Shown here piece by piece: positions 51,999 through 61,588 of a stretch of DNA of 64,000 nt (position 1 is the stretch's first letter; every line of letters begins with the position of its first letter). The stretch is from Panorpa germanica (lineage: Eukaryota > Arthropoda > Insecta > Mecoptera > Panorpidae), in the NCBI GenBank assembly GCA_963678705.1, contig OY783208.1:6758001-6822000 (forward strand), given 5' to 3'. Made by a program: the position numbers and the translations under genes. The notes beneath the pieces were generated by a model, which was not told the origin of the DNA, searched no databases, and saw only the letters and a list, made by a program, of their open reading frames with translations.

Positions 51999-52144
51999 TG
52001 GGTATATGTCATAATTTAAAAACAATATATAATTCGTCGTTTAATCAAACTCAGCGTAGTCCAACCAAGCCTTTTAAGAGGATAACATTAAAGAATAAAC
52101 AGTTTCTTAAGTCGTTAGGATTTAAAATAAATACTCTACAATGA
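51998..52144 (+). CDS. 48-aa protein between penton and hexon genes, overlapping both
   Basis: ATG at 51998 overlaps the penton stop as TAATG, and the TGA at 52142 overlaps the hexon start as ATGA. The frame opens with MGICHNLKTIYNSS and ends with LKNKQFLKSLGFKINTLQ. It is basic, with no hydrophobic segment. The exact fit between two coding regions argues that it is a real gene. A short protein ending in an FLKSLGF-type motif is, as far as I recall, seen at this place in other insect Polintons. Function unknown; it is too short for routine ORF finders. Confidence 0.65.
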   Translation: MGICHNLKTIYNSSFNQTQRSPTKPFKRITLKNKQFLKSLGFKINTLQ

Positions 52145-53345
52145 CCGCTCATATGCTTAATATTGAAGATAAAATTCTCTTTGACGAATCATTAAGCCAA
52201 TATGAAATACATTCATACAGTCCATATAACACAACCAGCTATGAATATAATGACGAAATTCGTATACCAATAAATCAACATAATGTATATACATTACCCT
52301 CGGAATCTTACTTATACATTGAAGGTAAAACAAAAGACACTTCAAAATCTATACCTGTTTTCATATTAAATGGTATTTTACACCTATTTGAAAGTATAAA
52401 ATATGAAATAAAATCGGTTGAAATTGATTCAAATAAAAATCCTGGTATAACCACTACTATGAAAGGATATGTTTCATATAATAACAATGAGTTGCAACTT
52501 GAAAACTTGGGGTGGCGTGATACAAGTAACAATTTATTAGATAATAAGGGAAATTTTAGTGTTTGTATTCCTCTTAAAACAATATTTGGGTTCTGTGAAG
52601 ACTTTAAAAAAATTATATTACCAGTAAAGCATGAATTAATATTAATTCGATCAAAAAACGATAATAACGCACTTTGGATAGCAGAAGCTAAAGATGTATT
52701 ACCAAAAGTAGTCATTGACAAAATACAATGGCGTATGCCTTATATAAATGTATCAGACAAAAAGAAATTAGAATTATTACAAACAATAGAACTCGATAAA
52801 TCATTGTATATTGGCTTTCCAGTTGGGACTTGTACGAATATCCAGCGTTGCCACGCACGACAAATCAATCTTGGTCTATTAAAACATCTACAGCACTTGA
52901 AAAGCCACGTTATGTTATATTAGGGTTACAAAGAGAAGGTAAAGACGATATTACAAAGGATATGAGTAAATTTCACACTTGTACCTTAAGAAACGTAAAA
53001 CTATACTTAAATTCTGATGTGTACCCCTATGATAATCTTAATCTTGATTATGACAATAATAAGTATGCAATAGCATATGAAATGTATGCCAATTTCCAAA
53101 AATCATACTATGATAAAGAGCCGAATCCCATTTTAAATTTAAAGAATTTTAAAGAAAATGCACCTTTAATAGTAATAGATTGTTTAAAACAGAAAGAATT
53201 TCTAAAACCTGCTCCAGTTGATATAAGGCTTGAATTAGAAACATCTGAAAATATTGTAGACTACGTTCATGCTTATTGTTTAATATTACATGACAGGATT
53301 GTTGAGTATAAACCATTATCTGGAATTGTTAATAAAATTACATAA
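52141..53345 (+). pseudogene. hexon-like major capsid protein, frameshifted
   Basis: The first part (52141-52923, frame 1) runs correctly to about residue 226 (LDKSLYIGF). The rest lies in frame 3 from about 52821 to 53345 and includes EYPALPRTTNQSWSIKTSTA, LEKPRYVILGLQ and LNSDVYPYDNLNLDY. One missing base near 52819-52821 explains the break. The protein is the double jelly-roll major capsid protein of Polintons, related to the hexon or major capsid proteins of adenoviruses and virophages. Both halves are otherwise well conserved, so the lesion is probably recent. A sequencing or assembly error is also possible. Confidence 0.9.
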
Positions 53346-53408
53346 CCATTATAAATAATGATTAATATCTTTAAAGTCATTAAAGAGTAACCATCTCATA
53401 ACCAAATA

Positions 53409-53784
53409 ATGGATTATAAATTTTTAAATAATCATGAACAAGTTTCGAAAACGATTTCAAAAGTTGGAGCTGTTCTAAAAAAAATACAAAGAAAGTGAGT
53501 GTTTACTAGAAAATCTTACGGACGATGAGTTGCATTTACTACCAATAGAGTTCTTTTTGCATTATATAATGTTTTCCACCGATATTGAACAAAACTGGAA
53601 CCGGCTTCCAATACATTTAAAAGAAGATCACTATATGCAGGGGCGTCGGTTATGCTACAAACATTATAACAAAGGAAGAATACAAAGAGATGGACCTCCA
53701 TGTCAAATAAGAAACTGTTGTGATTGTAATTTTAATTTATATTATGATTCTAATGGAAATAGTTATACCTTAATAAATAAATAA
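53409..53784 (+). pseudogene. small Cys-rich protein after the capsid genes, probably frameshifted
   Basis: A 29-aa frame from ATG 53409 (MDYKFLNNHEQVSKTISKVG) ends at 53498. A second frame (53478-53784) carries the rest: LTDDELHLLPIEFFLHYIMF, NWNRLPIHLKEDH, then Cys-containing RRLCYKHYNKGR and CQIRNCCDCNF, which resembles a small zinc ribbon. The two frames could be one gene broken in the A8 run at 53477-53484. I do not know the function. Confidence 0.5.
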
Positions 53785-53834
53785 AAAAAAAAAAAATATA
53801 CATTTTAAATTTTTATATATTATAAATTAAGTAA

Positions 53835-54674
53835 TTACAATAGTTTTGATATTTCTTCTAATATATACGACATGTTTAAAATTATTATCATTTTTAATAA
53901 TATATCATTAGAATTTAACTCTTCACATTCGTAAAATAAAAATTGAGTCAAAATCTCTTTCGAAACACCAATATTTTTATTTTTTAAATACATTACAATA
54001 CTATTTAAAAATATATTATATGTATTTAATAAGTTAATCTGCATTTTAGAAAAATGTTTACCAATAGCATTAATATAATCATTTAAGGATAAGAAATGTA
54101 TTAAATCAAAAATATTTAAAAATACTGATATTTGAGTTTTACAATTTGAAATAATTGCAATACTATTTGGATTAAATATATTTATTTTATAGTTTGTTCC
54201 TATTAATATATTCGATGGTATTACCAATTGACCATTAAACATATTAATCAATTGCTTAATATGCTCTATAAGCTCAAAATAATCACATAAATTTAACTTT
54301 AGTCCGAAATTATATTTATTATATATGTAAATTTCTGGTTCAAACTGATTAATACAATTTAAACCTATTTTGATTAAACACATATCTTTTTTTAATAATA
54401 TAGGTGCTTCATTAAATAAAAATGGAACTGCAGTCAATTTAGAAGGAGTCAAATTTGTGTTAATAGGTTCAAAATTTTTAAAATCCTCCTCATTGTTTAA
54501 AGAAGTTAACATTTCTGATATATTCTGTATCTCAGTATCTGCATTTAATGATTCAGTTAATAAAAAATCTTCGTCAAAAAGCGAAGGGTTAATATCTAAA
54601 TTTAATAGCTCGCTATCATCAATATGAATATTTTCTACAAATAATAAATCTTCCAAATCAAAAATCGATTCCAT
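53835..54674 (-). CDS. Polinton accessory protein 1, unknown
   Basis: A 279-aa protein. The N-terminal 75 residues are acidic (FDLEDLLFVENIHIDDSELL), like a transcription activation region. The remainder is Ile/Leu/Asn-rich with alternating strand and helix patterns (CLIKIGLNCINQFEPEIYIY, YFELIEHIKQLINMF). Its start overlaps the end of accessory protein 2 by 17 bases, and the two share a similar layout, so they may be distant duplicates. A PC4-like single-strand-binding fold is a weak guess. It is the last gene of the leftward accessory unit. Confidence 0.6.
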   Translation of the reverse strand: MESIFDLEDLLFVENIHIDDSELLNLDINPSLFDEDFLLTESLNADTEIQNISEMLTSLNNEEDFKNFEPINTNLTPSKLTAVPFLFNEAPILLKKDMCLIKIGLNCINQFEPEIYIYNKYNFGLKLNLCDYFELIEHIKQLINMFNGQLVIPSNILIGTNYKINIFNPNSIAIISNCKTQISVFLNIFDLIHFLSLNDYINAIGKHFSKMQINLLNTYNIFLNSIVMYLKNKNIGVSKEILTQFLFYECEELNSNDILLKMIIILNMSYILEEISKLL

Positions 54675-55482
54675 TTTTTGATAAGTTATATATATATTCT
54701 TGAGCGTTATTGTATAATTTCATTTTAAAAAAGTCTATGCACAAAATTTTTATTTCTTGTTCCAACAGTTCCAAGTTTATTTTTGATGATATATGACTAA
54801 AATTATTATTTAAATCAATATGGTTATTTATATTATTTTTAATAAAACACTCATAAAAATTAATATTGTGATTTTTATAATTTATACTTTGAGTATCCTT
54901 TAACACATTAAACAAATTATTTTGAACTTGATATAAAGATTTATCCACTAATTTAGAACACAAATTATAATTTTTTAATGTTAGTGTTATACAATGAGAT
55001 ATATTAAGCAAGTTGTCCCAAGATTCTTTCTGTAAATAAACAGAAGATGATTTAAGTTTTTGTTCATTCAAATATTGCTGTTGACATTGTATATTTTCTT
55101 CAAGAACCATAGTTGGCTTTTCATAGAAAGTTTGAAAATGTATTGTGTAATTTGATAAGGTTATGTGAGGCTGATCTAAATATTCACTTCCTTCAAAATA
55201 ATTGGAAATGTTGTTTTTATTATTTAACAGGGTATTCCAATCCTGCTCTGATATAATAACGCCATTTCCATTAACCTTTTCTATTTTCAAAATGGCTTCA
55301 CATAAATTATTTACTTTAATTCCAACTAATGCTTGTTTTGATTTACTGTTATTTAAATAATATAATGATTTTAATAAATATATAGAATCATCATATATTA
55401 TTTTAGAATCGGATTCATCACTATCAAAACTTAACTTTTTATTTTTATTAAACATTGGATATGGTTTGTAACGATAAGCCAT
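54658..55482 (-). CDS. Polinton accessory protein 2, unknown, possibly PC4-like
   Basis: A 274-aa protein. After a short polar N-terminus, about residues 30-100 read SLYYLNNSKSKQALVGIKVN, then GNGVIISEQDWNTLLN and ISNYFEG. The pattern of strands followed by a W-containing helix resembles the PC4 transcription cofactor/ssDNA-binding fold. This is inferred by eye and is unproven. The C-terminal half is Asn/Leu-rich. It starts 262 bases after accessory protein 3. Confidence 0.55.
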   Translation of the reverse strand: MAYRYKPYPMFNKNKKLSFDSDESDSKIIYDDSIYLLKSLYYLNNSKSKQALVGIKVNNLCEAILKIEKVNGNGVIISEQDWNTLLNNKNNISNYFEGSEYLDQPHITLSNYTIHFQTFYEKPTMVLEENIQCQQQYLNEQKLKSSSVYLQKESWDNLLNISHCITLTLKNYNLCSKLVDKSLYQVQNNLFNVLKDTQSINYKNHNINFYECFIKNNINNHIDLNNNFSHISSKINLELLEQEIKILCIDFFKMKLYNNAQEYIYNLSKNGIDF

Positions 55483-55744
55483 TATTATAAAATGTTTAGT
55501 TAAACTTGTTAAAATATTTATTTGTAACTGAAGAAAATATAAAATATCTACAGCTTATATACTATAATCCCCTTCCTATACTACATTTATTAAAATTAAA
55601 ACTTATTTCAAAACCCAACCTTAAATGCATTACTTTTCAAAGTTATTATCACTTTTTATGGTATTGCTCTGGTTCAGGAATCGAACCCGAAAACACAGTT
55701 GTCTAGCATCAAGTATCAACGATTTTTACTCTGCGCTATCAACC

Positions 55745-56179
55745 TTACTCATTATCACTAACTTCTAATTCTTCGTCTACCATTATCCATTCTAAGGAAT
55801 CCATACTTCCGTAGCCGGAATCTGATACTCCAAGCTTAAAAAATAGACCGTTCCTAAAATCTCTATAAAAAGTACTTTTGTGTGTAACGTATCGGTCATA
55901 AAATTGAAACTCATCAAACCTATTAAAATCCAACATTAAATGAGACTCTAATCCACAATTTAATTTCAAATCTATACATAGACTAAACTCATTTGCAATA
56001 TGTAGTACATGTAAATAAATAACATCAACATTATCAATTAATACAGTTAGTACTAATTCAGAACACCCTATAAATGACTGAAAATTTATATTAATATTTA
56101 TTAACTTGGGTAAAATAAAAATATTATCTCCTTCATTCAATTCAAATAATAAGCGGGGACTATAACTTCTAATATACAT
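55745..56179 (-). CDS. Polinton accessory protein 3 with DSGxxS motif
   Basis: A 144-aa protein, with strand-rich sequence to about residue 110 (RLLFELNEGDNIFILPKL, LVLTVLIDNVDVIYLHVLHI). The acidic tail contains SDSGYGSMDSLEW and ends EELEVSDNE. DSGYGS fits the DSGxxS phosphodegron that recruits the beta-TrCP ubiquitin ligase. Short linear motifs also occur by chance. The family is unknown to me. Confidence 0.6.
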   Translation of the reverse strand: MYIRSYSPRLLFELNEGDNIFILPKLINININFQSFIGCSELVLTVLIDNVDVIYLHVLHIANEFSLCIDLKLNCGLESHLMLDFNRFDEFQFYDRYVTHKSTFYRDFRNGLFFKLGVSDSGYGSMDSLEWIMVDEELEVSDNE

Positions 56180-56238
56180 TATACCAGAGATAGAAATTTA
56201 AATATATATATAAAATGAAAGTAACATATATAACTGGC

Positions 56239-56910
56239 TTAGAAATCAAACCTAAAGGTTTTCAAATATAAAATTTCTTTTTCTTCTTCTTCTAATGAAG
56301 ATAATGATTTAGAATAATTTTGTTTTTTTTCACTTTCAAAATAATCAAATTTATCAGGTTCCAGTTCTATATGTAACTGACACTTTTCAATTGCATTTAA
56401 TTTCTCTAATTTGGAATAAGAAATTTCATTAAACTGATGTAGCATATATAAATATTTAACTAAATTAAAATTTATAACTTTATTACCAAAATCAAATAAA
56501 CGTATTTTTTGATATATATATGCGTTATAAAAATCATCAAAATAGCCCGTTCTTAATGCTCTTAGAATATTTTTAAAACTGTCATGTTTCCAATCTGATT
56601 TTATATTATATTTAAATTCAAATTCTTTCCTTAATTTTAATTCTAATTTTGCTACCTCACTTATTTTATAACCTAATTTTTCAAATTCATAAAATTTCCT
56701 TATAAGGTGGTAGTTCTTACAATCAATCGCACGCTCTTTCATATGAAGATTGCATAACTATAAATAAATATTATGTAAATAAATAAGGATTTGAAATACT
56801 AAAGCAAAAGAAGTAGAACTTACTTGTACTCCAGGATGAACTATGGTTGGACACGTATAATCCAATGTATCATCGGAATACAGATATGCACAGCAATATT
56901 CTGTTGACAT
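56239..56910 (-). CDS. Polinton accessory protein 4, two-exon gene
   Basis: The intronless frame from ATG 56742 gives 167 aa, but a better gene model adds an upstream exon. ATG 56910 to 56824 encodes 29 residues (MSTEYCCAYLYSDDTLDYTC and on). A 66-nt GT-AG intron (56823-56758, GTAAGT...TTTATAG) then joins in phase 0 to 56757, entering the MKERAIDC frame five codons upstream of its Met. The total is about 201 aa. The protein is helical and charged (LRKEFEFKYNIKSDWKHDSF), with an acidic C-terminal part (SLSSLEEEEKEIL). No known domain is recognised. Confidence 0.6.
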
Positions 56911-56916
56911 TTAAAA

Positions 56917-57340
56917 CTGTTATTATTATAACTAAATTAAAATTATCTAAAAAGTATTAAAAATTAACTTACCTAACTGTTTGCTCATAAGTATGAAAGT
57001 CTAAAAGGGTTCAAACGGTAAAAACTCAAGATTAGGTTGAAACTGCTATAGACACCTGTAAATATTTGAAAACTACTATTAAATTTATTGTAAACATACA
57101 AAATCTTATACAAAATTTACTTACCACATAATTATCCACTTCCAAACTGAAATTATTGATAAATATATTTTTTTTTTTTTTTTAAATAGCACTAAATAGC
57201 CACTAAATTATTTAAAAACACAAGTTATTTAAAAAGAACTAATATTCATTAACTAACTCAGAACAAGACTTTGCAAGACACTTTAATACACAAACTGCAT
57301 AATACTTAATGTGACACAATCATATTCTTAGACTTATATA
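56917..57340 (-). promoter_or_regulatory. promoter and spliced leader of the accessory transcription unit
   Basis: The minus strand has TATATAAG at 57340-57333. Downstream come a leader exon ending at 57125 (donor GTAAGT), an intron 57124-57056 (69 nt, acceptor TTTACAG), a leader exon 57055-56973 (83 nt), and an intron 56972-56917 (56 nt, GTAAGT...AACAG) reaching 7 bases before ATG 56910. The 83-nt exon contains its own ATG with a short frame. All introns are GT-AG with near-perfect donors. This resembles the spliced leaders of adenoviruses in layout. Confidence 0.55.
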
Positions 57341-58640
57341 TAAATTATAATATAAAAATTTAACAGGGAAGCACTTTACTTATTTAATACTATAATATAT
57401 TTACCATCAGACTATCAATTCTTAATTCTATCATCCCCGCGCATTCAAAATAAATAAAATTCTCGGGGCCCCGACCCTTCGAGCAGTTTTATTTTAAAAA
57501 GTTTGTTTCAACTTAAGTTAGAGCTTTTGGTTTAGCTAATTGTGATTCTACTATTATCCACAACCTATATAGCCTCATACATATGGATCAAACCGCTACC
57601 TAATAAATTTGTATAATAAAATATCCTCCTACTATTTTAACAGTTACTGTGGTGTTATAACCTCATATATGTAAAACAACACCATTGTCTGACTTATAAG
57701 ACTTTATGATTATTACAACACATAAAAAAAATAACTGTATGCTTTGAGAATCATTAATGATATAATGTACGTATATTATAACTTTTAGTATACTTAAATA
57801 AATAATCTAATACAACAATACCCAATCCGGCCCACTACATTTAACTAAAACATGAAATGTATAACAAAAAAATTTGTCGACGTTTGGAAAATATTGTTTT
57901 TTTTTTTCTGGTGAATTCGTCGCTTGTATCCAAAGTTTCTCACACAGTTTAACACATGTGCTTCAAGTTACGTTCCCATTACGTTCAAGTTACATTCGAA
58001 CTATTTAAAGTTTGTATGTCAAATTCAACGTAACTTATGCGCTTGTATCCAAAGTTTCTCACACAGTTTAACACACGTGCTGTTTGCAAATTTCTGGTGA
58101 ATTCGAAGGAATGCGCTATAAATACACTGTTATAAATAATTTAACACTGTTATTGTAATAGTTATTGTTATAATCTATGTTTTAACAATCCTTAAGAATA
58201 TATATCACAAATTATACTATAACCTTTCATATTATACCCCACCATGTGTAATATAACGTCATTATAACATATAACTAACACTTTTGCACCTACAACGTCA
58301 TAATCTTATAAACAATAACAAATCAAACATAAGAATTAATATCGGTATCTTACTCTTTACCACTATTGCTTTCTCACTCATAACCTTGGGTATTAAAGAG
58401 ACTGTACCTAGAGATAAAGTCTGTACTGACGTCATCATCTTCTAAACCAATAGCAATACATCCTATACATGGCATTAGATCATATGACCTATATGCCCCC
58501 CACCCTTACCCCCTTTTACATTCTTTCAAGTATAGTCACGCCCCCTCTGCATATCGTGACCTAAATGCATTCCCCACCCCAATAATTTCCAACTCAACTT
58601 CAAAACTGTCCTAGAACCCGCTTTCTTACCCTACTGAGAT
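57341..58640. other. right terminal region of the Polinton
   Basis: No gene is seen. A 41-base sequence (CGCTTGTATCCAAAGTTTCT and on) occurs directly at 57921 and 58040, and CTGGTGAATTCG lies beside both. Between them lie three inverted units of the 11-bp array (TTACGTTCCCA, TTACGTTCAAG, TTACATTCGAA; 57968-58000). CTATAAATAC at about 58111 is TATA-like. Such repeats would suit a terminal or replication-control region, but no terminal inverted repeat could be paired with the left side. Confidence 0.5.
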
Positions 58641-59093
58641 ATTAACAAATAACAAAGTCATTTTGTCTCTTTAATTATTAAAGGATTCAACGTTGTACAC
58701 ATTCCAAGTGCATGTGACATCACAATCCTTGTGTAAGTTTACCAACCCTACAGGGCATAAATCTCTGCTATATGTATTTATATATCTAAATATCAAATAT
58801 TATTTACAGCTATTTCAAGGAACACTTAAATTCCAATATTATATCTGCCGTAACAGTGTTAAATGAAATAAAAACTTATTATTCTTTGACTTGACTTGAT
58901 TATTTGACTACCAACAGTTACAAAATATTACCACAGCACTGACCTACTCAACAAATAACTGACGTTAAAATGCATTTCACGTCATACAAATAAACAACTA
59001 CAATTCAAACTTTTAATTACTATATCTTCGTTAATATTTAGATATTTAATAAAATAGACACGCCAATACACATTTATTAACATCAATTTCAAT
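58641..59093. repeat. TA-type MITE, both ends missing
   Basis: It matches the interior of 10672-11307 in inverse orientation (for example TGACGTTAAAATGCATTTCA) but lacks both TIRs. Its left edge is where Polinton-like sequence ends. A further short piece of the family is at about 59630-59760. The rest of 59094-60121 holds nothing I can name. Confidence 0.7.
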
Positions 59094-60121
59094 TAAGGAA
59101 ACTAGAAAAATAATAAAGAAAAAATCTAATTATAACTAAATGATTCACAACACAACTTTCACAAAACATTTCATAACTCACGTCAAAATAGACGAAACAT
59201 ATGAAGATATACAATTTATACTTTTATTACAGGACATTTAAGTGAATATTATAATGCTGTTTTAAATACGTTAATGTTGCAAATGTTTTTAGATATTAAA
59301 ATTTAAGGAGATATTAACAATTAAATATAGTCCAAATCACGATAGTTTGGCGGCGACTTATACTTAAAAAAGGTTATAAGAGCGGTATAAATCTATGATA
59401 CGATAATGAATTTCATCTTATAATAATAATAAATATACAAAAAAAAAAGTGAGTCAGTGCTTTTCAGTTATATCACCGCCGAACTCTCGTAATTTCAACT
59501 ATTTTCATTTGTTCACTTTAATTATTAAGCACATCTAACTTTGTACATCCACTAAGTTGCCATCTCATTTATACAACAGAGCGTAAAAGAGATGGCATAC
59601 TTAACACAAAACTGTTATCCATATTACAAATAACTGACCTACTCCTGAATAGTGCGACATGTTACGTCATAAATATGGCAGAGCATTTCTAGCGCTAAAA
59701 GTACAATTCAAATTTTTAATGGCTAAATCTGCGTCAACATTTAGATATTTAAACTGGACGCATGATAACCGGATTTTTAATTTCATGTTAAGATCTTAGT
59801 AAATTATTTAAGACACTTTATTCTTTTTGCTTCAACTTTCTAAGAAGAAGAACATCTGTTTTGTTCTTCATTGTAACGTAATAAATTCGAATTAATAAAA
59901 ATTATTAAAAAATCGATAAATTCTTTTATACTAATTACTTGACTTAGTAGGTCCATATGTCAGTGTCATGTCAACACTCTTTGCCTCATCTAATAACATT
60001 AAAAAAACTGAAGACAACTACGCCCCTACTTAAAGATCAGGAGGAACATCTTTTTTTGTTGTTAATATAGTTTATATTATTTTCTTTTCTTAAATGACCA
60101 ATTATTAAAATCTTAAAGAGT

Positions 60122-60997
60122 TTAAAATCTAAACGATTTGTTACAGACATCACAAGAAAATGGTTTCACACCTAAATGTATGTTTTTATGTCGTTTTAAA
60201 GTAGATGATTGACAAAACGTTTTATTACATGCATCACAAGAAAATGGCTTTAAAACTAAATGTGTGTTTTTATGTTTTATTAGAGTGCTTGAATAATTAA
60301 ACGTTTTATTACATACATCACAAGAAAATGGTTTCAAACCTAAATGTATGTTTTTATGTTGTTTCAAAGTAGATGACAGACTAAACGTTTTATTACAGAC
60401 ATCACAAGAAAAAGGCTTTAAACCTAAATGTATGTTTCTATGTCGTTTTAAATTAGATGGGCATTTAAACGTTTTATTACACTCGTTACAAGAATGTAGT
60501 TTCATTGTTGAATGCATTTGCAAATGTTTTATAATTACTGCCTTATTCTTAAACGATTTGCTACATACTTCACAGATGTAAGGATTCAGTTCTGTTTTTA
60601 CTTTGTCAGTGTGTAGTCCTTCACTATTCAGCGAAGCGTCGGGTTTTTCAACGGTGACCTCCACATTTTCCTTACAACCAGGAGAGTGTTTTAGGTGGTC
60701 TTTCAATTTAGTAGCGTCTGGAAATTCGTCCTTACAATAATCACAAACTAAAACTGATGAATCATCCATGGGCTCTAATTTGATTAAATAACTTCCAGTA
60801 GTAGTTTCCACTGAACTATTGCCCGGTTCTTCTTTAATTTCTGTTTTTATTACAGGACATTGCTCTGCATCTTTAACAACGCGGCGATCTTCGTTTATTT
60901 CTATTTTGATATCTTCGTTTACTTCTGCTGTTTCCGTAGGTCCATTTAACCCTACATCAATTTCTAGTTTTATTTGCTTGGATTTGTAATCCTCCAT
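60122..60997 (-). CDS. C2H2 zinc-finger protein, paralogue of 37820-39648
   Basis: An intact 291-aa frame starting MEDYKSKQIKLEIDVGLNGP, closely like the split gene at 39.6 kb. The N-terminal 90 residues are acidic with sumoylation-like sites (IKIEI, IKTEIKEEP, IKLEP). An atypical CDYCKDEF...HLKHSPGC finger follows, then five full C2H2 fingers (residues about 140-280) with HLGLKPF linkers, and a sixth cut after CDVCNKSFRF with no His ligands. It is probably a nuclear DNA-binding regulator. The missing half-finger suggests loss of a longer 3' end or a tolerated truncation. Confidence 0.88.
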   Translation of the reverse strand: MEDYKSKQIKLEIDVGLNGPTETAEVNEDIKIEINEDRRVVKDAEQCPVIKTEIKEEPGNSSVETTTGSYLIKLEPMDDSSVLVCDYCKDEFPDATKLKDHLKHSPGCKENVEVTVEKPDASLNSEGLHTDKVKTELNPYICEVCSKSFKNKAVIIKHLQMHSTMKLHSCNECNKTFKCPSNLKRHRNIHLGLKPFSCDVCNKTFSLSSTLKQHKNIHLGLKPFSCDVCNKTFNYSSTLIKHKNTHLVLKPFSCDACNKTFCQSSTLKRHKNIHLGVKPFSCDVCNKSFRF

Positions 60998-61588
60998 TGT
61001 AGTACAATAATTTTAGAGTTTACTAAAAAACAAAGAAATCAATTTATTACCACCATAAAGAGTATAATCTCAAAGGCGAAAGAAACCGCATGACATAATT
61101 AAGAAAACTAAGTAAGATTAAGTTAATTTAATGTAAAACTGTATTATAAGGAATTATTCCTTTGTAAAACATAACAAAAATAAGTAAATGTGATTAGTGA
61201 TAATGTTATAGCATGATTTTAGCAATTTCAATGATGTTAATAATTAGTTTGTTATTATTAACTGACGTTTGTATCCATTATAATTAAGAAAATGAAGTAA
61301 TTAATTAAATCGGTCTTTATTTAGTTAGGCTACATTTTTTGTTTTGAAAGTTGTAAAAAGAACTATTGCCCTTTTGTACGTTTAATGTCCTTTTAATATA
61401 GTCAAGAGACGTACAAATGATTACGTAATAATCATTATACCACTGTAAATTAAGAAATAGAGAATATTCATAATTAAAGTTGACTAATGAATGTGAAATA
61501 GATGTCATTTATGTGGAACAATGTCGTATTATTTCTAACCTCATATTATAAATTTCACCTTTAAATCTAAAAGTCTATTTCTTAATTC
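60998..61588. other. upstream flank of the zinc-finger gene
   Basis: It contains the presumed promoter of the minus-strand zinc-finger gene. The small frame at 61317-61508 has no motif. Nothing else is recognised. Confidence 0.4.

Larger units (their letters stand above)
42197..58640. mobile_element. Polinton/Maverick (adintovirus-like) endogenous element
   Basis: One block of about 16.4 kb carries all hallmark genes of the group: protein-primed polymerase B, retroviral-type integrase, packaging ATPase, adenain-type protease, and penton-like and hexon-like capsid proteins. It also has a phospholipase A2-domain protein and accessory genes. The right limit is uncertain; the last distinctive element-like sequence is near 58.1 kb and a truncated MITE starts at about 58641. 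No terminal inverted repeat could be paired and no 6-bp duplication found, so the left end seems lost near 42.2 kb. The polymerase and hexon genes are broken, while integrase, ATPase, PLA2 protein and penton are open. It lies between two paralogous zinc-finger genes. Confidence 0.88.

Noticed and set aside
49933-52152. Shared MTAH start of the PLA2 and hexon frames as a duplicated leader
   Set aside because: Only about four codons agree and the following sequence differs, so chance is likely.
53530-56742. LxCxE-type retinoblastoma-binding motifs in the accessory proteins, as proposed for some adintovirus proteins
   Set aside because: I looked for L-x-C-x-E in all accessory frames and found none; near misses such as FYECEEL do not fit.
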